From assembly GCF_000830005.1 (NCBI RefSeq), contig NZ_CP010407.1:7886001-7950000 (forward strand): 64,000 nucleotides of DNA, given 5' to 3'. Numbering within the stretch: the first letter of the stretch is position 1; the number at the start of each line of letters is the position of its first letter. A program made the translations under genes and the position numbers. Origin of the DNA: Streptomyces vietnamensis. GTDB taxonomy: Bacteria > Actinomycetota > Actinomycetes > Streptomycetales > Streptomycetaceae. The notes below the pieces were generated by a model that saw nothing but the letters and a program-made list of their open reading frames with translations, made no database searches and was not told the origin of the DNA. Below, in pieces: positions 17,943 through 26,700 of this stretch.

Positions 17943-18068
17943 GGCGCGGGCGTTCGGGGAGGCGCGGGCCTTCGGGAAGACGCCGGCGTTCGGGGTGGCG
18001 CGGGCGTTCGGGGCGGTGCGGGCCTTCGGGAAGACGCGGGCATTCGGGGTGGCGCGGGCGTTCAGGGT
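17943..18068. repeat. Seven 18-bp tandem repeats with 54-bp higher-order period
   Basis: Seven consecutive 18-bp units of the form GGCGCGGGCGTTCGGGGN fill the intergenic space between the binding-protein and permease genes. Units 1-3 and 4-6 match in order (GGCG.., then the CCTTCGGGAA variant, then the GACG variant), giving a 54-bp period, and unit 7 restarts the cycle. Because 18 is divisible by three, all frames stay open. The tract has no obvious hairpin potential beyond its GC content. Confidence 0.9.
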
Positions 18069-18097
18069 GGCGCGGGGCGGGCGCCGGGCGGCTCGCG

Positions 18098-19402
18098 TCA
18101 GCCGAGGGTGTTCTCGACGCCCTTCTTCGCGTTCGACCAGGCCTCCTCGGGCGACGTGCCCTTGCGCTCGACCTCGCTCAGCGCGTTGGTGATCTGCTGG
18201 GCGATGTTCTGGTCGTGCACGCCGAGCACCTGGACCGGGGCCGCCTTCGCCGCGTCGCCGAAGATCTTCCCGATCGGGGCGCCGGAGAAGTACGCGTCCT
18301 TCGCGCCGGCGACCTTCTCGATCGCGCCGGTGGCCGAGGGGAAGTTGCCCTGCTTCTCGAAGAGCCGGGTCTGCTGCTCGGGCGCGGTGAGCCACTTGAT
18401 CAGCTCGTACGCCTCCTTCTTGTGCCGCGCGGCCTTCGGCACGGCCAGGTAGGAGCCGCCCCAGTTGCCGGCGCCGCCGGGGAGCGCGGCGACGTCCCAC
18501 TTGCCCTTGCCGGCGTCACCGGCCTGGCCCTTGATGTAGCCGAGCATCCAGGCGGGGCAGGGGATCGTGGCGAACGAACCGGCGGCGAAGGCCTGGTTCC
18601 ACTGCGGGGACCACTGGTCGAGCTTGGCGCTCAGCCCGCTCCGCGCGGCCTCGACGGAGTGGTCCCAGGCGGTGCGCAGGGCGGGGTTGTCCTGCCAGAT
18701 GAGCTTGCCGGAGGCGTCGTAGTACCGCTCCTTCTCCTGCCCGATCATGATGGAGTACAGGCTGCCGACGCTGTCGATCCACGCGTGCTTGCCCGGGGCC
18801 TTGGCCTTGTACTGCTTCCCGAGCTCCAGGTAGCCGTCCCAGGTGGCCCACTTCTTCGCCAGTTCCTCGCGGTCGGTGGGCAGTCCGGCCTGCTTGAACA
18901 GGTCCGCGCGGTAGCAGAGGGCCTCCGGGCCGACGTCCGTGCCGAGGCCGAGGACCTCGCCGCCCCCGCCGGTGGCGGCGGCCCACTTGGCCGGGGCGAA
19001 CTGCTCCTCGAGCGCGTCCGCCCCGTACTTCCTGAGGTCCTCGAACCGCTCGGCCTGCTCCTTGGCGACGGAGGCGATCCGGCCGACCTCGATGCCCTGC
19101 ACGTCGGCGAGGCCACCGCCGCCGGCGAGCCGGGTCTGGAGAGACTTCCAGTAGTCGGCCTCGTCCTCGGTGTCCGTCTGCTTGATCGTGACACCGGGGT
19201 GGAGCTTCTCGTACTCCGCGTACAGCCCGGCCTCCTTGTATCCGAAGGAGCCGAACAGGTCCACGGTGATCGTGACCTCGCCACCGGCGCCGTCCCCCGA
19301 CGCGCCGTCCGTCGAACTTCCGCAGGCGGCGAGCAGTGCCCCGGTGAGCACGACCGCCCCCAGGCGGGCGGCGGTTCTCTTGGCGGCGCGGGTGACGGTC
19401 AT
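18098..19402 (-). CDS. Sugar-binding lipoprotein of ABC importer (family 1 SBP)
   Basis: A 434-residue extracellular solute-binding lipoprotein. The signal peptide ends in the lipobox LLAACGSS. The mature protein shows the family-1 pattern: VTITVDLFGSFGYKEAGLYAEYEKLHPGVTIK at the N terminus, a central hinge, and LGGSY-like and AYELIKWLTAPEQQTRLFEKQGNFPS segments near the C terminus. It is the first gene of the importer operon. Operator 19440-19453 lies 38 bp upstream of its ATG, and the GH81 glucanase gene is divergent. CebE-like proteins of streptomycetes bind cello-oligosaccharides; the glucanase neighbour makes beta-1,3-gluco-oligosaccharides more likely here. Confidence 0.92.
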   Translation of the reverse strand: MTVTRAAKRTAARLGAVVLTGALLAACGSSTDGASGDGAGGEVTITVDLFGSFGYKEAGLYAEYEKLHPGVTIKQTDTEDEADYWKSLQTRLAGGGGLADVQGIEVGRIASVAKEQAERFEDLRKYGADALEEQFAPAKWAAATGGGGEVLGLGTDVGPEALCYRADLFKQAGLPTDREELAKKWATWDGYLELGKQYKAKAPGKHAWIDSVGSLYSIMIGQEKERYYDASGKLIWQDNPALRTAWDHSVEAARSGLSAKLDQWSPQWNQAFAAGSFATIPCPAWMLGYIKGQAGDAGKGKWDVAALPGGAGNWGGSYLAVPKAARHKKEAYELIKWLTAPEQQTRLFEKQGNFPSATGAIEKVAGAKDAYFSGAPIGKIFGDAAKAAPVQVLGVHDQNIAQQITNALSEVERKGTSPEEAWSNAKKGVENTLG

Positions 19403-19439
19403 GGGAAGCCTCCTTGGCTCCGGAGCGAGCGAGAGTCTC

Positions 19440-19453
19440 TGAGAGCGCTCTCA
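19440..19453. promoter_or_regulatory. LacI-type operator 1 (ABC importer operon)
   Basis: TGAGAGCGCTCTCA is a perfect 14-bp palindrome with the central CG of LacI-family operators. It lies 38 bp upstream of the binding-protein start. It differs in two symmetric positions from the CebR operator of cellobiose systems (TGGGAGCGCTCCCA). Confidence 0.9.
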
Positions 19454-19552
19454 AGTCTGCGGGGGGAGCGTGCCCGTGAAGAGGCGTATCCGTCAAGACT
19501 CGAAGGAGCATCGGACGGGAGGAGCGCTCAACTCCCTTCTATGTTCAACCCA

Positions 19553-19582
19553 TTGACACAGTCGTTTCGCGGGTTTTACGTT
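19553..19582 (+). promoter_or_regulatory. Promoter for the GH81 gene
   Basis: TTGACA (19553-19558) and TACGTT (19577-19582) are separated by 18 bp. The predicted start of transcription falls at about 19589, just before operator 2, so a bound repressor would block promoter clearance. Confidence 0.6.
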
Positions 19583-19592
19583 TCCGGCGATC

Positions 19593-19606
19593 TGAGAGCG
19601 CTCTCA
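19593..19606. promoter_or_regulatory. LacI-type operator 2 (GH81 gene)
   Basis: A second identical copy of TGAGAGCGCTCTCA, just downstream of the predicted GH81 promoter and 51 bp before its ATG. Together with operator 1 it brackets the divergent region, 153 bp apart centre to centre. Confidence 0.9.
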
Positions 19607-19656
19607 CCCTCTTCGCCGCACACCCCCCACCCCTCGACGACATGAGGTGCTCCTTC

Positions 19657-22431
19657 ATGCCAGCCCCCCGCAGCAGGCCGGCCGCCGTGCTGGTCCTGGT
19701 CTCCGCCCTCGCCGCCCTGGGAATCGGCCCCGCCGCCGGTCCCGCGGCGGCGGCCACCGTCCCGACGGGCGCCGGAAGTTACTCCGACACCCGCCCCGCC
19801 GGCACCTCGGGACCCACCACCAACACCGGCACCCCGGTCACGCCCAAGGTCACCCCCGCCGCCCAGGGGAAGCCGGTCCCCACCAACGACTGGTGGTCCT
19901 CGCTCGCCTTCCAGCGGTACGGGGACAACCCGTACTCCACCCCCATGTACGGCCACCCGCTCACCTACCAGGCCGTCGCCGGCGGCCTGGAGATCGGCTA
20001 CCCGACCAGCCCCGCGATCGTCGGTGACGGACGCCAGTACGAGTTCGCCCACAAGCGCGACCTCACCCTCGGCCTCACCGGCCTCAACTCGCCCGACACC
20101 AGGGCCGACGCCTGGTCCGACTGGACCGTCACCCCCTACTGGTCCGACGGAACCCGCACCCTGCGCACCACCATCGGCCACGGCCTGCCCTTCGTGTACG
20201 CCAGGGGCACCGGCGGCGACGCCCGCATCACCACCGCCGAGGCGCCCACCGTCTTCGCCGACCAGGGCAACGTCCTCGGCATCACCGTCGCGGGCCACCA
20301 CTACGCCCTCTTCGCGCCCACCGGCACCGACTGGAACGTCTCCGGCTCGACCGTCACCGCCGGTCTCGGCGGCAAGGACTACTTCTCCGTCGCCGTCCTG
20401 CCCTCCACCGACGCCCTCGCGACCTACCGGAAGTACGCGTACAGCTTCGTCACCGGGTCGACGGTGAACTGGAGTTACGACGCGGGGACCGTCCGCGCCA
20501 CCTACAGCCTCACCACCGAGGCGAAGGAGGGCACCGAACGCGGCACCCTCCAGGCGCTCTACCGCCACCAGTGGCTGCACACCACCGATCCGCTCACCCC
20601 GTACACGTACGTCTCGCCGCGCGGCACCATGAAGGTCCGCGAGTCCGCCTCCTTCACGACCTCCCAGCAGGCCGCCGCCACCCTGCCCGGACTCCCGGGC
20701 GCCGGCGTGGACCCCGCCAGGCTGCGCGGCTACCTGAACGAGGTGGCGAACTCCGCCGACCCCTTCTCCGGAGCCGTCGACACGTACTGGACCGGCAAGG
20801 CCCTCGGCAAGCTCGCCCAACTCGTCCCCCTCGCCGACCAGATCGGCGAGGGCGCGATCCGCGACAAGCTCCTCGGGCTGATCAAGGGCCGCCTCCAGGA
20901 CTGGTTCACGGCCGGCGGCGCCAACGAGTTCTCGTACGACCAGTCCTGGAAGACCCTCATCGGCTACCCGGCCTCCTACGGCAGCGACACCGAACTCAAC
21001 GACCACCACTTCCACTACGGCTACTACGTGTACGCGGCCGCGATCGTCGCCCAGTACGACCCTGCCTGGGCCGCCGACTCCGCGTGGGGCGCCATGGTCA
21101 AGACCCTGGTCCGCGACACCGCCAACCCCAGCCGCACCGACAGCGCCTTCCCCTTCCTGCGCGGCTTCGACGTCTACGCCGGACACAGCTGGGCCAGCGG
21201 CCACCAGGGCTTCGCCGCCGGCAACAACCAGGAGTCCTCCTCGGAGTCGACCAACCTCAGCGCCGCCCTCGTCCTCTGGGGCTCGGCCACCGGTGACACG
21301 TCACTGCGCGACCTCGGCACGTACCTCCTCACCACCGAGGGCGAGGCCGTCGCCCAGTACTGGTTCGACGCCGACCAGCAGGTCTTCCCCGGCTCCTTCC
21401 AGCACGACACCGTCGGCATGGTGTGGGGCAGCGGCGCCGCCTACTCCACCTGGTGGACCGCGAACCCGGAGGAGATCCACGGCATCAACGTCCTCCCGGT
21501 GACCGGAGGTTCGCTCCAGCTCGCCGGACGCAAGGACGCCGTCCGGCGCAACATCGCCGAGATGGAACGCGAGAACGGCGGCCCCGCCGTCGAATGGCGC
21601 GACATCCTCTGGGAGTTCCAGTCCCTCGCCGACCCCGGCGCCGCCAAGGCCAAATGGGACGCGGGCAACGCCGGTTACACCCCGGAGGCGGGGGAGTCGA
21701 AGGCCCACACCTACCACTGGCTCACGGCACTGGACACCCTCGGCGCCCCCGACGCCACGGTCACCGGCTCCATCCCCACCTCCGCCGTCTTCCTGAAGGG
21801 CACCACCCGCACCTACGTGGCCCACAACCACGGCACGACCGCCCGCACGGTCACCTTCTCCGACGGAAAGTCCCTCACGGTCCCCGCCCGCTCCACCGCG
21901 ACCGGCACCGGAACGGGCAGCACCGACCCCGGCCCCGGCCCCGGCCCTTCCACGGGAAACACCTTCCAGCTCCGCACCGGCGGCACCCTCACCACGGCCA
22001 CCGGAGCCACGGCGGGCAGCGACACCATCGCCTCGGCGCAGGGCGCCAACCACGACGGCACCCCGAACCGGCCGCTCGTCTACGAGGCGAGGAACGTCAA
22101 CGGCACGCTCAGGCCCGGCGGTTCGACCGCCTTCCGCCTCCAGGTGGACGCCGGAACGGTGGTCGGCCTCGGCCAGCAGGCCCGTATCAGCTACGACCTC
22201 ACCGGCGACGGCACCTTCGACCGGACGGAGACCTACCAGTACTTCGCGACGGACCCGGTCACCGGCTGGGAGGAGTACAACCAGACACGCGGCCTGAAGT
22301 CCGCCACCGGCACGCTCGGCGACCTGCGCGGCGGAACGGTCCGCCTGGAGGTCTGGAGCGCGATAGGGAACGGCGACTCACGGCTCCAGACGGGCACGGA
22401 CCGGTCCGTCCTCGTCATCCCGTACGACTGA
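19657..22431 (+). CDS. Secreted GH81 endo-beta-1,3-glucanase with C-terminal glucan-binding domain
   Basis: A 924-residue secreted enzyme. The ATG at 19657 has GAGGTG upstream and a signal peptide follows (ends about PAAAAT). The catalytic region has GH81 hallmarks: TNDWWSSLAFQRY, LNDHHFHYGYYVYAAA (catalytic Asp) and FAAGNNQESSSESTNLS (the conserved Glu cluster). After a Gly/Thr/Pro linker near residue 760, a domain of about 155 residues (TFQLRTGGTLTTATGA... VIPYD) resembles the beta-1,3-glucan-binding CBM56 type; I am less sure of that family name. GH81 enzymes cut laminarin and fungal-wall beta-1,3-glucan. It is divergent from the importer operon and shares its operators. Confidence 0.92.
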   Translation: MPAPRSRPAAVLVLVSALAALGIGPAAGPAAAATVPTGAGSYSDTRPAGTSGPTTNTGTPVTPKVTPAAQGKPVPTNDWWSSLAFQRYGDNPYSTPMYGHPLTYQAVAGGLEIGYPTSPAIVGDGRQYEFAHKRDLTLGLTGLNSPDTRADAWSDWTVTPYWSDGTRTLRTTIGHGLPFVYARGTGGDARITTAEAPTVFADQGNVLGITVAGHHYALFAPTGTDWNVSGSTVTAGLGGKDYFSVAVLPSTDALATYRKYAYSFVTGSTVNWSYDAGTVRATYSLTTEAKEGTERGTLQALYRHQWLHTTDPLTPYTYVSPRGTMKVRESASFTTSQQAAATLPGLPGAGVDPARLRGYLNEVANSADPFSGAVDTYWTGKALGKLAQLVPLADQIGEGAIRDKLLGLIKGRLQDWFTAGGANEFSYDQSWKTLIGYPASYGSDTELNDHHFHYGYYVYAAAIVAQYDPAWAADSAWGAMVKTLVRDTANPSRTDSAFPFLRGFDVYAGHSWASGHQGFAAGNNQESSSESTNLSAALVLWGSATGDTSLRDLGTYLLTTEGEAVAQYWFDADQQVFPGSFQHDTVGMVWGSGAAYSTWWTANPEEIHGINVLPVTGGSLQLAGRKDAVRRNIAEMERENGGPAVEWRDILWEFQSLADPGAAKAKWDAGNAGYTPEAGESKAHTYHWLTALDTLGAPDATVTGSIPTSAVFLKGTTRTYVAHNHGTTARTVTFSDGKSLTVPARSTATGTGTGSTDPGPGPGPSTGNTFQLRTGGTLTTATGATAGSDTIASAQGANHDGTPNRPLVYEARNVNGTLRPGGSTAFRLQVDAGTVVGLGQQARISYDLTGDGTFDRTETYQYFATDPVTGWEEYNQTRGLKSATGTLGDLRGGTVRLEVWSAIGNGDSRLQTGTDRSVLVIPYD

Positions 22432-22447
22432 CCCCCGGGTGGGAAGG

Positions 22448-22485
22448 CGGCGGGCCCGGGAAAGCCACCCGGGCCCGCCGTTTTT
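22448..22485 (+). terminator. Intrinsic terminator between convergent GH81 and LacI genes
   Basis: CGGCGGGCCCGGG pairs with CCCGGGCCCGCCG (13 bp, 7-base loop) followed by TTTTT, a textbook intrinsic terminator on the plus strand. A second copy of the right arm at about 22507-22521 gives the minus-strand transcript an alternative partner. Confidence 0.85.
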
Positions 22486-22528
22486 CCGTACGCGACGCCA
22501 CCCGGGCCCGCCGCTTTCCCTTACGGCG

Positions 22529-23554
22529 TCAGGCGGAGGCGCGGCGGACCAGCGAGGTCGGGGTGATCACGGAGGCCGGGACCTCGGGACCGGTCCCGTC
22601 GAGCAGCCGCATGAGCAGCTTCACCATCAGCCGGCCCATGCCCTCGATGTCCTGGCGGACGGTGGTGAGCGCGGGAGTGGTCCGCTCGACGACCGAGACC
22701 ATGTCGTCGAAGCCGACGACCGCCACGTCCTCCGGCACCCGCAGCCCGCGCTCCCGCAGGATCCGCAACGCCCCCGACGCCATCAGGTCGTTGGCGACGA
22801 ACACGCCGTCGACGTCCGGCCGCCGGTCGAGGAGCTCCGCCATCGCACGGGCGCCGCTCTCCTCCGTGAAGTCGCCCCGGCGCAGCAGCCCGGGATCGGC
22901 GTCCAGGAGGACGTCCCGGTAGCCGTGGATCCGGTCGATCGCGGACGTCTGGTCGGCGGGACCCGAGATGTGCGCGATGTTCCGCCGCCCGAGCCCCACC
23001 AGGTGCCGCACCGCCTCCCGGGCGCCGCCCCGGTTGTCGCAGTCGACGAACGGCACGGCCGGATCCGTCCCCGGGGCGGGCCGCCCGCCGAAGACCACCG
23101 GGATCCGGGCCCGCTCGATCACGGACGGCAGCGCGTCGTCGCTGTGCAGCGAGAACGCCAGCGCGCCGTCGACGTGCCCGCCCCCGAGATAGCGCGAGAT
23201 CCGCTCGTGGTCCCCGGGACCCTCCACCCACAACAGCACCAACTGGGCGTCGTACGCGGTCAGTTCCCGGCTGATCCCCCGCACCTGCTGCTCGAAGAAC
23301 GGGTCCGAGAAGACCCGGAACTCGGGCTCCGCGATGATCACGGCCACGGCGCCGTTGCGCCGGGTGACCAGGGTGCGGGCCGCGTGGTTCGGGACGTAAC
23401 CGAGCTCCTCGACGGCCCTGCGCACCTTCTCCACCAGGGGAGCGCGCACGCCCGCGCCCCCGTTGACGACCCGGGAGGCCGTGGCGCGCGAGACCCCGGC
23501 GCGCGAGGCGACGGCTTCCAGCGTGGGGCGGGGCCCCGTGGTCTGCTCGGGCAA
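22529..23554 (-). CDS. LacI-family repressor of the beta-glucan regulon
   Basis: A 341-residue LacI/GalR regulator. Residues 11-32 (TLEAVASRAGVSRATASRVVNG) are the helix-turn-helix and the hinge helix follows (HAARTLVTRR). The rest is a periplasmic-binding-protein-like sugar sensor (AVIIAEPEFRVFSDPFF, VDGVFVANDLMASGAL, VAVVGFDDM). I chose a TTG start at 23554 because GAGGAG lies exactly eight bases upstream; upstream in-frame codons have no ribosome site and would run into the operator. One copy of the operator lies in its own promoter region, so it is probably autoregulated and responds to an imported gluco-oligosaccharide, as CebR does. Confidence 0.9.
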   Translation of the reverse strand: MPEQTTGPRPTLEAVASRAGVSRATASRVVNGGAGVRAPLVEKVRRAVEELGYVPNHAARTLVTRRNGAVAVIIAEPEFRVFSDPFFEQQVRGISRELTAYDAQLVLLWVEGPGDHERISRYLGGGHVDGALAFSLHSDDALPSVIERARIPVVFGGRPAPGTDPAVPFVDCDNRGGAREAVRHLVGLGRRNIAHISGPADQTSAIDRIHGYRDVLLDADPGLLRRGDFTEESGARAMAELLDRRPDVDGVFVANDLMASGALRILRERGLRVPEDVAVVGFDDMVSVVERTTPALTTVRQDIEGMGRLMVKLLMRLLDGTGPEVPASVITPTSLVRRASA

Positions 23555-23660
23555 GGCGTGCGCTCCTCGACTGCGGCGGCTGGACGGGGTGTGCGGTGTG
23601 CGTGTCCGACGGGTGGTGTGCGGTCCTGCGCGGACCAGGATATCTGCAGCCCGCACTTGT

Positions 23661-23674
23661 TGAGAGCGCTCCCA
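23661..23674. promoter_or_regulatory. LacI-type operator 3 (autoregulation)
   Basis: TGAGAGCGCTCCCA differs from operators 1 and 2 by a single base and so is intermediate between them and the CebR site. It lies 107 bp upstream of the TTG start of the LacI gene, and 69 bp before the next plus-strand gene, which could therefore also be affected. Confidence 0.8.
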
Positions 23675-23742
23675 AGATCCGAGTGGCGGGTGAACACCCG
23701 CTGCCCGGGGCGGTGTCAGTGGGGCGTGCGACGATCCCAGGC

Positions 23743-26700
23743 ATGATCGTCTCGCTGGATGCCCTGCTGCCCACCACCGGTACGCACCTGTCGACCACCT
23801 ACGCCGACTGGGTCGCCGCCCACGACCCGGGCGCGGTCGAGAGCGCGCGTGCGCTGGTCCAGGACATGGGGGCCGAGCTCAACCGGTCCTGGACCAAGCC
23901 CGGCGCGTTCGTCGACGCGATGGCGCGGCGGGCGCGGCAGCTGCCGCCGGCGCATCTGCCGTGGTTCTGGGACACCGTGGGGCACCGGCTGATCGGTTAC
24001 GGGAGCAGGCCGGGCGGGCGGGCGTACGCGGCGGCGCGGGCGGCCGAGGCCCAGCACGGGCTGCCCGTCGACGCCGCCTATCGCCGGGCCAACGGGCTGC
24101 TGTTCGCCCGGGGCGGGGCCATGCCCGCCAAGGAGTTCGGTGCCCATCAGCGGTTCCTCGCTGAGACGCTGGAGCCGGCGGCGGCGCACACCGCCCTGGA
24201 GGCCTTCCTCACCGCCTGGGCGGGCTCGCCCGCCGACCTGCCGGCGGACCTGGTGCGCCGGGTACGGGCCTCCGCCAAGACGGCCGGGCTCGGTGACGCG
24301 GAGGTCGCCCGGCTCGTGGGCACGATCCTCTCGGCCACCCGGAAGAAGACCGTGCCGGACGCCCTGCTGACGGCGGCCGCACCGATTCTGATGGCCCATC
24401 CGCCGACGGACACGATCGCGGCCGGGCTCGTGGAGGTCTTCCCCGAGGGGGCCACCGACGGCGGCGCGTGGCTGCGGCTGCTGATCGGCTGCGGCACGAC
24501 CGGGGCGATGGAGGCCGGCCGGGTCGTCCCGGAGGGCGGGCTGCACCAGTGGCTCGGCACCTTCGTCCGCATGTACCAGTACGCCCTCCAGTCGGGCGGT
24601 GGCGTCGCACGACAGCCGCTTCCGGGGGAACTGCTCGATCTCATCGGCCGGTTGGGGCCCCGACTGCGGGCCGAGGGCGCACCCGTCACCCTGCACACCA
24701 CCCGCCACCACTACCAGGGCTTCGACGCGGACGTCCTCGACGCCTGCCTCGCGGCCGGGGTCACGGTCGTCGACCCGGGCCCCGACGTCCGGATGCGGTT
24801 CTGGGGCGAGAAGTCCCGGCGCGACCTCGCCGCGCTCGCCGCCGACCCCGTGTTCGGCCCCCGCCTGGAGGGGACCGTGCACGCCAACCTGCTGCCGAAC
24901 TGGCACATGGCGCGCGGACGGCAGCCCGGATCGGCCGTGACGCTGCTTCCGGGCAACGAAGGCATCGCCCACGAGGTGGCCGGACGCGTCGGCAGGCTCG
25001 TCGACACGGTCGGGGGCGGCGGCATGGCAGGCGCCGAGGAGTCCGTGGCCGAGCTGGAGACCCTCCTCGACCGGCCGACCGTGACGGCGCTCGGCGGGAT
25101 CGCCGACGCCCTCGGGGCGACGAGCGCGGCGGGCGCGCTGCGCCGCTCGCTCGCGGCCGGGCTTCCGGAGGAACTGGCCTGGCCGGCGCTCGAGTCGGTG
25201 TACGCGGAGTTCGCCGCCGAAGCGGAGTCCGCCGATGCCGATGCCGATGCCATCGGGCCCGTGCCCGGTGTCGCCGGAGTGACCTGCACCTGGCCCGTGC
25301 TCACCGTGTTCGGGGCCGACCGGGCCGTCGCCGTCGACCCGGACGGGGTGCGGGCCTCCTGCCGGTTCACGGTGCCGGACGACGCGACGATGTACGCCGT
25401 CCACTACGTCGGCGGATCCTTCCTGGTGAGCTGGTCGGTCAAGCCGGATCCGTACTTCTGCGACACCGCCTGCTGGGCGGACCGGCCCGAGGAGCCGTTC
25501 ACGCCGGACGAGCAGGGCGGCCTCGTGCCCTACGGCGGGAAGCTGGACGGGGCCTACGGCTTCCAGTTCGAGACCGCCGACGGGGGAGGGCGCCACGGCG
25601 GCCTCCGCGCGCTTCGGCCGGGCGGCACCGAAGGCATCGACAGCAACGAACTGCAGCTCGGCGACGGAACCCGGATCTGGACCAACGGCGTGTACAGGCG
25701 GCGCCCGTGGGAGGCCGTGGACCCGGTCACCGGTGAGCCGACGGGCGGCGCCGAGGTGCCCGACTTCCCCGGTCGCCCCGCGAGTGCCGACCCGGCGACG
25801 GAACCGTCCGAGGCGGGCATGGCCCTGGCCGTCGAGGCCCTCCACCTCGCACCGCTGCCCGCCGGTCTGGCCGACTCCCCGCTCGGCAGCAGGGACGGCC
25901 TCGTCGGGACCCGGATCCTGTTCCGCACCCCGCACCGAGACCCCGCGCCCGACCACTACCTGCTGCAGAGCATCGACGGGCGCACGGCCCGCTTCGCCGT
26001 CGACCGGCAGGGGCAGAAGCCCTGGGCCCTGTGGGCGCCGCCGGAGGGCGCCGTGGAGGACGTGGTCCTCGCCGAGGCCGAGACGCGGACGGGCGTGCGC
26101 GCGTACACCGCCGACGGCGTCCTGCTGTGGGAGCTGGACGGCCACCACTCGCCCCGGCACCCCCGGGTGGGGCCGGTCCGGCGCGTCACCGTGTCCGGGG
26201 GCGTGGCCCTGCCCCCGGCCTTCTGGTACCTGCTCCGCACCCGGGACGCGGCCGGGTCCAGGGCGCTGCGCAACGTGAGCCGCGAGACGGCGGAAGCGCT
26301 GCTCACGGCAGCCGCCGAGAGCACGGCGGCCTCCGGCGATGAGGCGGCCTTCGGCGATGCTGCCGCCTTCGGCGATGTGGCCGCCTCCGTCGGCGCGACC
26401 GCCTCTGACCGCCCGGCCGCCTCCGACCGTCCGGCCGCCTCCGACCGTCCGGCCACCTCCGACCGCCCGACCGCCTCCCACGGCACGTCCGCGCTCCGTT
26501 CGGTCGTCGCGCGCGAGCTGCCGGACGTCACCGATCCCGTCCTGGTCGAGGCCGTCGTCGCGGTGGCCGAGCGGGCCGCCCGGGTGGAGGAGCGGCGGCG
26601 TGCCCTGCACCGGCGCGTCACCCTGCTCGCCGAGGCGCCGCCCGTGCGGCTCCGCCGGTCCGTGCCGGACACCGCACTCGTCCCCGCGCTGCACGGCCTC

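Noticed and set aside
17943..18068. Tandem repeats as a CRISPR array
   Set aside because: Units are contiguous without spacers, only 18 bp long, and there are no cas genes.
18098..18500. Extension of the MalG-type permease frame far upstream (ORF open to 18500)
   Set aside because: The frame passes through the binding-protein gene and the repeat only because the DNA lacks stops; the ATGA overlap at 16934 is the real start.
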